This document shows, piece by piece, positions 22,939 through 33,564 of a DNA stretch of 64,000 nucleotides (positions are counted from its first letter, which is position 1; each line of letters starts with the position of its first letter). The DNA is from Reticulascus tulasneorum. Lineage: Eukaryota > Ascomycota > Sordariomycetes > Glomerellales > Reticulascaceae. Under the pieces are notes generated by a model. That model was given only the letters and a program-made list of their open reading frames with translations, was not told the DNA's origin and did not search any database. The stretch lies in contig LSAX01000008.1 of assembly GCA_001557505.1 (NCBI GenBank), forward strand, positions 1,302,001-1,366,000. Reading direction: 5' to 3'. A program made the translations under genes and the position numbers.

Positions 22939-25045
22939 TCACATGTCCATCCCCTTTCCAATGCCTTGGACCTGGAAGCCAAGCTTCTCCAGCTCCGCGC
23001 CGTTGACGACATTACGTCCGTCAAGTACCAGCTTTGGCAGCTTCATCACAGACGCGACTTCCTCCCAGTCGACCGCCTCGCCGTCGTCCGCGCCAGCAGC
23101 CTCCTCGCCGCAGCCCTTGCAGTTGGAGGCGCAGGCCGTCTCGACCTTCAGGCGCTTGAGCGGATCGACTGGCGAAGCCTGGTTGCTGCCGCGGGTGACG
23201 AACTTCTCGAGCTCGACAATGTCCATCTCGCTGAGACGGGGCTTGAAGAAGCTGGCGCTCTCCTCGCGGATGACCTGGCCGGCGTTCCATACGCTGGAGC
23301 GGCGGGCCGACGCCTGGGCCTTGGGCGGGTAGCGGAAGTGATACCACGGTGTCAGGATGCAGATTGCGCTGGCGCCCGTGACGGTATCTCGCCAGTTGGT
23401 GCGGACCTTGATGCGCTCAAGCTTGCGCTCGTCAACCACGACCTGTCGGACCTCCTGCAGAACCTCATCGATCGCGCAGCCCGGGTCGAAGATGGAAATC
23501 TCCTTTGGCATCTCGTTGGCTAGCTCAGCGATGATGTGCACAGCAATGCTGTTCCTTGTGTCGTTGGTGCCTTCCTTGAACGCGAAGCCCAAGATGGCAA
23601 CCTTCTTCCCCTTCAGATTACCATTGAGCGCTCGGTGGACCTTTTGCGCGAATCGCTCTCGCTGGTACTTGTTGATGTCAAGCACTCCCATCCAGTAGTC
23701 GGCCACGGCATCGAGATGAAGCGTCCGCGCCATATACGTGAGGTTGAGAATATCCTTCTCGAAGCACGAACCGCCGAAGCCTACACCGGCATGGAGGAAC
23801 TTCTTGCCCAAGCGGGTGTCGGCTCCAATGCCCTGGCTAATCTCCTCGACGTCGGCACCAAGCTCTTCGCACAGGGCACTGATGCTGTTGATGCTGCTGA
23901 TACGCTGGGCGAGCATGGCGTTCGCGACTAGCTTGGTCAGCTCCGCGGACCATGTGTTGACGGTCAGGATCTTGTTTTCAGGAACCCAGGCGGCGTAAAC
24001 GCTCTTGAGGCCGGCGGCGGCGCGAAGACCGCTGGGGGTGCTGGAGCTGCCGATCAGGATGCGGTCAGGGTGCATAAGATCTCGCACTGCGGTTCCCTCT
24101 GCCAAAAATTCGGGGTTCGAGACGATCTCGAATTCGGCATCTGGGCGATATTGCGCCATCTGAGCCTCGAATTAGTGTCCGCCACCAAACCGACACGCGC
24201 GGCAAAAGGGTCAAGGGGGGCTAGCACGTACAATTTCACGCATCATGCGCGCAGTGCCCGTTGGAACGGTGCTCTTCTCGACAATTACGGCACCATCCTT
24301 TGCATATTGAGCTACCATCTCGGTGGCGCCCTCAACGGCGCTCAGATCGGCGGTAAATCCAGCGCCAAGGCCATACGTCTTGGTCGGGGTGTTGACACAG
24401 ATGAGCACAATGTCGGCTTCGGCAACGCACTCGGCTACCCTTGTGGAGAAGAACAGGTTCGGCTGTCTGCCGGGCAGTTCAATAGATTTGGCCAGCGAGG
24501 GCAGATAGGCGGTCGAGTCGTTGGTACCATCGCGGGCAATTCTCACGATTTTGGGTAGGCCGGCCTCGTGGATGGGCATGTGCGGGGAATTCCACGCCGC
24601 AACTCTGTCAGCGTTGAGGTCCACCACATTCACCACAATGTCGGGGTTGTGGAATGCAATAAGCGCAGCGGTCGGGCCACCTGCAAGTAGGACAAGCTGG
24701 TTAGCAAACAAAGTTTTGAATTCTCAGGGGGCCTATTCTGCCGGTGACAGAGCAGGGCTGTGACTTACCAACAAAGCCGGCGCCGACGAAGCAAACGTTC
24801 TTCACTTTAAGGGGCTGCAGCACTTCCGTGTCTTCCACGGCGATGGTGATATCGTTTGACGCTGAAGATGCCGGCTCTGCTCGCTGCGCCTTGAGCTCAG
24901 GGCTGCGTGGGCGCGAGCCTGGGGGCGAGCTGTTGGGCGTTCCATCCGACGAGCCTGCCTCTGAATGGCCGGTGCTGAGCACCGCGCTGCCAATCGTGGA
25001 GGTGGTGTCTGAAGTGTGCAGTGCTGCACGCGCAATAGAAGCCAT
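22939..25045 (-). CDS. UGDH: UDP-glucose 6-dehydrogenase with long terminal extensions
   Basis: Three exons: 24769-25045, 24232-24680 and 22939-24159. Introns are 24681-24768 (GTAAGT...GCAG) and 24160-24231 (GTACGT...TCAG). The product is 648 residues. It oxidises UDP-glucose to UDP-glucuronate in two NAD-dependent steps in the cytosol. The NAD-binding loop GAGFVGG is rebuilt across the first intron (about residues 87-93), EKSTVPTGT and VSNPEFLAEGTA follow, and the catalytic Cys lies in GFGGSCFEKD (about 374). The C-terminal UDP-binding domain contains ILGFAFKEGTNDTR. A Ser/Pro-rich N-terminal extension of about 80 residues and a roughly 80-residue C-terminal extension with a CASNCKGCG cluster exceed the usual 460-490 residue core. 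The open frame upstream of exon 1 begins with TTG; the ATG at 25045 is used. Confidence 0.93.
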
Positions 25046-28000
25046 CGAGAATCCGGGTGTGGTAACGACTGTCGGGGAAACTCTATGTGTGGTTGTGATG
25101 GGTATCGGCAGGCAATGAACCAAATCAGATGCGATCGGGGTTCAACCAAAAAGCACGATAGAATCGATGAAGGCACTGTCCGTATATGCTCTTTCGAGAT
25201 GCACCAAGAAAATGGATTAGGGCAAACGAATGGACTTTGTCTGCGTCGAAGCTAAAAGGAGAACGAAGGAAAATTCGACTCGAATCGGTAGGCTCGGTCG
25301 AACTTTGCTTTTTGTTCCCGAGGATGTATGTAGTGTATGTATGTATGGTAGGGGTTCACGAACAATTATGCAGACCTCGATTAGATTAGGAGAGGCGTTC
25401 GAGCTGGGCAGGTCTGGTATGGTATGGCACGGATTTAATAGTATCCCACTCTTCTCCTTTTCGTTGGTGGGGGATGTGGATGATGGGAAAGGGGAATCTG
25501 GATAGGAGGCTTTTTTTAGGGGGCGCGGACCGGCTTTGGAGATTTGAAAAGCAACGCCAACCACACAAGGCAAGGCACAGGGAAGATCGCATTGGAGGAA
25601 ATAGCCTGGCCCTTATCGCACGCGGCTGACTGGGGAGGGAAAAGGGGGGGGGGGGGGGGGGGGGGGCGAAAGCAAAAGCAAGCGAGCAACATTCCACCGT
25701 CAGTCGATCGATCACCTCTCTCTCTGTGTTCTTGTCGTTCTTTAGGTTCTTTTGTTCGGCAGCGTTTGGCCTTGGCGTGCTTGAAGGGCCGCATGCATGG
25801 ATGGATGCCACAGGTACAGCAGGATGGGGTGATGTGGGAAGTGGGCATATCCCGGAAACATGGATTCAATCTTGCTTCCACAATGCCTATCTTGTCCAAC
25901 ATACCCTGGCTTTCCCATCTCTACCACATAGTACTACTATGTCTAATCTGTACAGTACATTCGCATCCTACGATACCAGTCCAATGCCTCCATAGTACTC
26001 AGATGTGCCGCAATATGGGCATGCCAGAATACGGGACCTACAGTCGTAATGGATGGGGTCTTGATTCCACAATCTTACGTTGGACACGATCGGTGACATC
26101 ACCTGAGGACTGTTCCCGGTCAGGGGGATGAGACAGGAGGAACCTCCGGGAACACCAAATAACTCCCAAAAAGGTACCAAATCAAGCTTAAAAGTCTCTT
26201 TTTAAAAAAAAAAAATTTAAGAACTCCACATCGACGCCTCCGTAATCCTCTCATCGGACATGAGACGACAGGCATCCCGTACCGGCTACGGCTGTGGGAG
26301 GGGGGTTTGGCTGTGACGATGATCATGAGTGCTACGAATAGACAAATGGTCGTGTTGTCGATTTACGAGGGATCGATCGTCAGACGGCTGTCGACTTGCC
26401 TCGCTCTTCTCTCGTGGTATTTGCATGCCTTCCACATACGAATGCTTATTTTAAACCCCGTAACAGCATACGGATACGGGTAGCAAAGGCCTCGTACATG
26501 ATGATGCGAACAGATCCAGCGAGAAGCCGGGACATCTCGGCGAGGTACATCCCGTAGGGAATCATTTCCAGGCTCCAAACTCTCCTCATTACGGGGCAAT
26601 CCTGAAATAGCTAGGCCCTAAGAAAAATTCGTGTTGTTGCACCCACGCGTAGCACAGGGGTAATATGGTGGGCGAGATGAGCGATCCAGGATTTGCCATG
26701 CTGCCTGTTCGTACAAATGTGCGGAAACACATGGCGAAGTTTTGCCGACATGGAACGATGTGGGCTTCTTCAGATCCAGGCCTGGGATCGACAGGAACAA
26801 GCGGATGACCTCGTTTCCATCGTCCACATTAGGAGGGAGCTAATAATTATACGGGGTTTCGTTCTTGGTTAGTTGTTGTGATTCTTGTATCCGTCAAACA
26901 CCACAGTGGACGCGGACACACCCGCTTGATGCGGTTCCATGGACTTACTATTACGAGCTTCTGGTCAGCGGGTTTCAGTACCACGTAGTAATAAGCATGT
27001 AGGATCTCGACGGCGCTTCACTTTGTCTTACTCTGGGTCGTGGAACCCCACTACCGCCACCCCTATTTTCCTGCCTAGCTCCTACTAGTTTCCTGCTGTT
27101 GAGGAATTCTAGGGAACGATCTGATGTTCGCCTCCTCCTTCCAGCAACCGCCCGGCCCTCCAGAGCCAGCCGGACGACCAGGCCACTGTTTGATCTTTGT
27201 TCATTAGTGGCACTGCTGCGACGACGGTACCCCCCATTGGACCGTGAAAACGGACCACCATTGCAACGTAGGACGTGGTAGGTATGCATAATGAAGCCTG
27301 TTGACGAGAAGGTTGGGGAGCCGCCTTGGACCCCGGAATCGGCTGACGAGGCGCCCCCGCCCACTGTAATTATGGAACTTAGTTCGATTCTCAACTAATT
27401 AGTTGTCTTCGTACCGAGCAGATGCAGCGCCAATCACTGCCCAGAACCACTAAGTCTGCAAAATCTTGTGGTTATTCCGGCTGGGCTGACGGCGGCCCAG
27501 CGCGGATGTGCGGCAACAATGCCTAACAGTCGCTTGGCCCCCCAAAAGGTCGAGCAAACCCTGTAGAGGAGAGCCATCCCGGACGAAACACGAATGTGAG
27601 AGGAAGAGACAGCGGAAGAGCGTGGCCAAATTAGAAAAGGGGGTTACTGCTTGCTATTGTGACATGGCACCTGTGTCAAAGTGGTTGTTTTCAGAGGGAG
27701 GCGCGAGATTTGAATACCGAAGCTGTTGGGAAGGCCGGAAATGGCATATTTAGACCTGTGCAAATGCTGAGGAGACTCGCCTCACGCGCTACCACGCCGC
27801 TAGGAATGAACTTGCCATACGGAAAGTCCTTAGGGTCGTAATTATACCCCATTAATTACTGCGTAGTACCCTAAACATGGGGCTTGCGGCTCTGAAGATT
27901 GCCTAATATTACTGAGCTAGCAGCGCGATATGCACACCCTCCCGAGTCCTCGCCCAACAATCAGCGCCCAGATCCTCGCCCCAGGGCTTCCAGCTGAAAT

Positions 28001-28846
28001 GGATCGCCTGGTCGGATTTTCATAATAAGAAGAGCTATTCCTTGGCATTCCCACTCAGAATCGCATGCCAGCAGCTCCATCCCTTCCCAAACCAAAGGGC
28101 CGTGAGTACCTACCTGTCCATCGCTTTACCGCTGTAGTAAGCGCTACATGCGTATTTGATTCCACCACAGTAAGATACCTACGCAACTACGCTACAGACA
28201 ACACACAAACGGTCACAGGATCGGGGCAAATACACCAAGTGCCAAGCAAGGTACGTGCAACATTCCAAGCCCATTTGACCCCGTTCAACCCCGTCTGGCA
28301 CGTCTGTATTTGGAGTGTGCTTGTCACAGAACAGAGAGGGAGCCCTCCAACAATCTCCGACCACACAGCTCTTGAGGTATACCAAGCCCTGGGCAGCGCC
28401 GTGGCACACCTACCTAGGCAAAAACGAGAGCGCCGTTATTATTCGTACTACGTAGTAGTAGTACTTTCGTATGGAAACGGGCCTTGCTAATAATACTATT
28501 GGCAACTCGGCAGTGCACATTAATCATCCTCTCCCTTGCCATACATCCGCCTTCCCGACCGACCTTGTGGCTCACGTTCGTTTTCAGCCACTTAGCGCTA
28601 ACACGCTCACTCATTTTCCGGCTGAACCATCTAAAGATAAGCAACCAGAGTCCAGCTTTCTCCCAGAAAAAAAAGTTTCTGCTAGTTTTCCCCCGACAAT
28701 CAATCACCCACGACAATCCTCACCCCATACGCTCGTTGAATCAATCCCGCCAGATAGCGAGAGAGACTTGCAGCATTTAGTCGGCGCCCCCAGCAAGCAT
28801 CACATCGCATCCCGGGCACTGGTTTCTAGCGGCGCGATAAGACGAG
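25046..28846. other. 3.8 kb gene-free stretch between divergent genes
   Basis: Lies between the UGDH start and the GH12-like start, so both promoters are here. Contents: a homopolymer of 23 G at 25644-25666, GTAT-rich microsatellite-like sequence near 25325-25350, an A-tract near 26205-26216, and an imperfect GCTGGGC/GCCCAGC inverted repeat near 27480-27500. Open frames up to about 195 codons run through the poly-G tract and are composition artefacts. Nothing was recognised as a gene. Confidence 0.5.
25644..25666 (+). repeat. Poly-G tract, 23 bases
   Basis: An uninterrupted run of G in the upstream region of UGDH, about 600 bp from its ATG. Such tracts are slippage-prone, so the true length may differ. 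Confidence 0.85.
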
Positions 28847-30249
28847 ATGAGGAACGCCCTTCTATTGAGAGGAGGCCTGACGGTGCTCACGACTCTTCTG
28901 GCCGACACAGTGAACGCGGTCACCTACGACTCGACGATCTGCGGGAAGGACAAGTTCACCAGCGGCAATGGCGATTTCATCTGTACGGGATCCCCCCTTT
29001 TCTTGCTGCCCGCAATTTCCCCATGGCCGTGTTGTTATTATTATGGGGACTGATGGCTGACCAACGGAAACAGTCGGTGCGAATGCCTGGAACCCCGTGG
29101 GAGATGACGGGTTCCAATGTATGAGCGTAAGTCAAACCAACTGATCGCCCCGACTGCAACTGCATATTCCCACCCTAGCAGCCGGGGCGCTGCCGCCAAA
29201 AAGCCAGAAGATGCAAGATAACGAGACTCTGAAAACTAATTCCCAATGACAGATCCAAGAGGGCGTGCCAGCGTTTGACGCGACGTGGAAATGGGACGCG
29301 GACCCTTCTGACGTTCACTCGTACCCCCACGTTCGCTTCATGTCGGACAAGCTGCCAACACCCCTGTCGACCATCAAGTCCATGCGTCTGAAGACGCAGT
29401 GGACCATGACACCGGGCAACCCCGGCGACAGCCCGCCGAGGGTTTTTGACAACGCCACTTGGACCACGGACAAGGCGGAGGTGAGCAGGCTAGGCGTCGT
29501 GGCTAATGCGGCCTGGGACTTCTTCGCCGACCCGAACAAGACCAACACGTACAATCCCGTGGACGCCGACACGGAGATCATGATCTGGCTGGGTCTCGTT
29601 GGCAACCCGTTCCCGCTGAAGGGCCCCAGCATCCTGACGACCATTAAGTTGGGCGAGGCCGAGTTGTAAGTCTCATCTCATCTCATTTCATCTCATATCA
29701 CCCCCCCCCCCCCACCTCACCTCGTCTCACCTAATCTCATGTCACATCGTCCCGTTCGCGAGACATTATGATGACTGGGACATGATGATCACTATCTACC
29801 GGTGTTTACCAAGCATATCCGCTGCTGTGCACGTATTCTGACTCACCCGTAGCGAACTAAACTACGCCAAGAACTTCCGCGGCCACAATGTCTTCACATG
29901 GGTCACCACCGTGGGCGACATCACCACCTTCGACGAGGACGTGACGCCGCTGTTCCAGTACATCTACGACAGCAACCTCATCTCCAAGGACTCGTGGCTC
30001 GGCTTAGTCGAGTTCGGCTCGGAGACATGGTACGCGCCCAGCAACATCACCTTCTCGGTAGCCAACTTCGGCATGGATCTTGACAACGGCGACTTCGGCG
30101 ACAAGGGCAGCTCGGGCGGCTCCGGTGACACGGATGGCGACGGCGACGACGACAGCAAAGACGACAAGAACGCCGCTGGAGCGATTGGCGTCTCGGCCGT
30201 CGCCCTAGTGGCGCCGGTGTTGGCATTGGTGGCGCTGTGCGGCTGGTAG
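28847..30249 (+). CDS. GH12-like glucanase with GPI-anchor signal
   Basis: Four exons: 28847-28982, 29074-29126, 29253-29665 and 29853-30249. Introns are 91, 126 and 187 bp, the frame is consistent, and the product has 332 residues. A signal peptide (MRNALLLRGGLTVLTTLLADTVNA) leads into a concanavalin-A-like GH12 fold: FDATWKWDADPSDVHSYPHV, then TEIMIWLG with the likely nucleophile Glu at about 171, and LVEFGSET with the likely acid/base Glu at about 257. The mature end has a Gly/Ser/Asp-rich linker and a hydrophobic tail (AIGVSAVALVAPVLALVALC) typical of a GPI-attachment signal, so the enzyme is probably retained on the plasma membrane or wall. GH12 enzymes cleave beta-1,4-glucan or xyloglucan; a GPI-anchored form is less usual. 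The sequence is divergent and substrate cannot be assigned. Confidence 0.83.
29676..29752 (+). repeat. TCTCA-type microsatellite with poly-C tract in intron 3 of the GH12-like gene
   Basis: Imperfect TCTCA/CCTCA pentamers flank a run of about 14 C near 29701. The tract lies inside the 187-bp intron and explains its greater length. Confidence 0.7.
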
Positions 30250-33200
30250 GCTCGGTGTCATTGATACATACGTGTATTTTTTTCTGGAGCATGGCGCATG
30301 AGTCTCGTGTGCTCATAATGGTGCCTATCATGTTATCTGTAAATTGGTCGCAGGGCACGCGACGAGAGGTAATACGAGTAGTAGTGCAATAGATAAGCAT
30401 GGTTTCAGCCCGGGCTATTACAGTACCAGATCAAGCCTCATGAGACAGATGGGCTTTTCTTTTTCTCTTTTCAATCCGAAACCCTGGTGTCTGCCTCGCG
30501 TTCAAACCTTGTGTCTCTGATTGTGAATGTCTCACTCCACCACGTAATTACTGCATCTCTCTCGCTTTCCATCACACTGCTGCACTTGCACTAATAGCAT
30601 GCACAATCTGTGTATACTACTTTAGACACATGCACACACACGCACACAAAGTTGCCTGTCTCTCTCGCTGCTGCACCTCTCGGTACTTTTCTAGGGCAAA
30701 CCCAAGTGGGCACGATATGAAAGGTGGGTGGAGAGAGAGATTGTCACGCCATCCCCACAGGTATCGGGCATTCTCCAAAACCTTCTGTCAACCGATTTCC
30801 TGCTTTTCTTCTTCCGCGCCGTATGTAACAAACTCCGTTCATAAGAAGGGGGGCGGGCCCGTCTGAATTGGCCCAAGGCTGTACGAATCCCCAGCGAGAT
30901 ATATGCAATTACAAAGGCCTTCGCCTTGCTTACTACAGAGCAATGCCCTAGGGGGAGCTGCTAGTACGGAGGGAGTATGACGCATTCAATATCCATGTGC
31001 TGCGTACCAAGCGGTGCGACAAGAGTGGGCAGAGCCTGGCGACCATCGGCGCCTCCCCTGCCCAATCCGCCGATACCAACCACCCACCCATGCTACCTGC
31101 TTATCTTGGTGTCAACCTCGTATCGCGACCCTTGGGCGCTAGGTTCGACTCCTGGATGCTCTCTTTTCCATGGTCCTGCCAGGATCGGGCCTCCAAACGA
31201 GATGAACCGTTGCCCAAATAACCCCACCATTCGGCGGCACCAACCCTGGCACCTTGGGGCCCCTGTCCCTGTTTTTCCTCGAAAGGTGTGAACCCTGACT
31301 CCTGTGCTTGCACAAGTCCCATTTTTAGGTCCCTGGTCCGGTCTGCGTCTCGTTCGGCAAACCGGGTGTTAAACGCAGGCAGAGTCGCAGCGTGGGCTGT
31401 GGACAACTTTTCCCAGCCCGTGCCGTCCTTTGGGTCAAATGAAAATTATGACGATCGAAGAACGGGAGGAAGGAAACAAAACGGGGTTCTACGGGGTTTG
31501 TTATGGTTCGCGGATCCCGTCAGTCCCCATTTTTCATTACTTTGTACAGATTAGTTACCGGGTGTTTTTCCTCATTGACCTGTGGGTGATAATTTCACTG
31601 CGCCTGGGGCTGTGATGAAGGGGTGAGATTGACGGGACACCACAGCAACAGGCCGAGCTCAAGCTTTACCTGGAAGATTTTCCTCTTCCAAGCGGGGGTT
31701 GCGAAAAGCATCGACACTAGCAGCCCTTAGGCGCAGCCACTTTTTCTGACAGAGGGCCGCTGAGGTCAGCAATATCGAGTGCCTTGAAAAGTTCGTACAG
31801 GAAGAGGGAAGCAAAAACAGGGCAACCATTTACGACACATGTGAGGGTGCGTTACCTGGGGGTATTATAGCAATCCAGAAATCCGTATTCATTAACGAAA
31901 GTGATGCGTGACCGTCTATGGTGCATCTTGGCAGTCACGCAACTCATCTGTCCGTGTTGGCGATTTCGAAGGATCACGACCGACTGATAGAAGGGTATCA
32001 TCAATGGGGGGAGGAAAGGAGACGGTGGTGATTTCTTTTTTTCGACCCGCTTCCCTACAGGGCGCTACCAGATACCCTTACAAAGGTAACGGCTACTACA
32101 GGGTTACTATGACTATACCAGCTGAGGAGGAAAGTCCCCTACCAATCCAATCCGAGTAAAATTGAACAGGTCGTGTGTCTCAAATCTCCCCGACAGGGTT
32201 TGCTGCCAACTTTTGGGAGCTCTGTGGGTTCGAATCCGGCAGCCTAGAACACTGAACGAGATAAGTGGGCGGGAGAAGGCTTGAATAGTCAAGCTCTGAC
32301 CCTCCATCAGCACTGACGCGAGGGTGCAGCAGCCACCAGTTGTCGACCCGATGCTCACAAAAACATCGTAAAAAGTGGACATTTGGTCCGGCGGATCATT
32401 CGGACTGCTACCGTAATTCTTCGTATGAATGGATGGGATAGGATGGGATGGGTTATGGTTCCGGGTACAAAGAGTACGTACTCAACCAGGCAAGTGGATG
32501 GGATGGATGGATGGATGGGTGGATGGGATTACCTGCATGCAGAGGTGGCGGCTGAGAATTAAGATATGCAATTCAACCAAACAAGCTGCCTCTCAGCTGC
32601 ATCTTGCCTCTCCATTGGATCAAGCTGCGGCGTGGGGCCAACAGAAAAGGTACCAGCTGCGTTATGACTGGGAGACGTGGGGACCGACTCGTTGCTCCGT
32701 TTTTAACCTGTACGAAGCAGCACAACACGAAAGAAAGACCTTCTTCTTGCACAATTTCTCGTATGTGGCACATTCCCTGACCCTGATTTCCACATGCCAC
32801 CATTCCTGTAGGAAGCTCTTTCGTATCCGTTCTCAGTCCAAATGTGTTGCTCACTCGCCCGACTTCCACACCCGCTTCTCACCTCCCTTGCCCGTCCATG
32901 TGCCGGGCCACACACCCCCGTAGCCATGTGCGACCACATTCCAATATCCATTGATACGAAATCAGCAAGGCAACACTCCAAGGCCAGCGAGTCGGCCTGT
33001 GGGGCCCAAACATGGGCTGGCGTGCTGCCCTCCAATTTTGCGAGCTGCACTCGGTCGGTTCGGTATGGACAGGGCTACACGCCCCCCCACTGATGTCACC
33101 AGGGAAGACAAGCCCCGGGAAGGCCCCATATGTACATACGACGATAGGGAGTGAGATGTGGTGGGAAAAAAGAAGCTTGATTGGGGGCTGCTGCTGGTTT

Positions 33201-33564
33201 GCCGCTACTGATACCAATACTACCGGGGCGCCGCCCAGCCCAAAACTCTGTTCGACTTTCTCTCCGTCTGTCTGTCTCTGGTCATACCTCTATGTCTATT
33301 GTTCCTGCTCCAATTCCGCCCAATTCATATTGAGGCTGGCCTCTGCCAAACCTGTCACTCGCTAGACACACGCACATTCGTTTTGAAGGATTCCTATACA
33401 CGCTCTCCTCCCCCCCCGTCGGTGTGGCTGTCGAACGTGATACCCTCCTCCTCACCCTTCACTCTCTGAATCCCTTCATCGTGCTGCTGCCGGTTGCAAT
33501 ACCTCTCACTCGCTTGTGGTACTGCACACCGACACATCTGCACCTGCAGCAGATATAGGCAATC
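30250..33564. other. 3.3 kb intergenic region upstream of GT2
   Basis: Contains CA-rich microsatellite sequence near 30630-30650, a GGAT/ATGG repeat tract (separate entry) and two B-box-like GGTTCGAnTCC motifs (31141, 32226) that lack matching tRNA arms. Open frames are short, overlapping and without recognisable features. Probably a long promoter/leader for the GT2 gene. Confidence 0.5.
32425..32530 (+). repeat. GGAT/ATGG simple-sequence tract
   Basis: Repeated GGATGGGAT and ATGGATGG units, interrupted once around 32455-32495. About 1.05 kb upstream of the GT2 start codon. Confidence 0.7.

Noticed and set aside
22966..23523. 185-codon plus-strand frame opposite UGDH exon 3
   Set aside because: Antisense shadow of a well-supported gene.
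25386..26131. Overlapping long open frames around the poly-G tract (up to 195 codons)
   Set aside because: They translate the homopolymer as Gly or Pro runs and have no natural composition on either side.
31125..31165. T-arm-like element with B-box GGTTCGACTCC on the plus strand
   Set aside because: The T-arm pairs well, but no complementary acceptor 5' half or plausible D and anticodon arms lie within 80 bp upstream.
32205..32250. GGGTTCGAATCC B-box-like motif on the plus strand
   Set aside because: No acceptor stem partner (CTAGGCT expected) and a mismatched T-stem.
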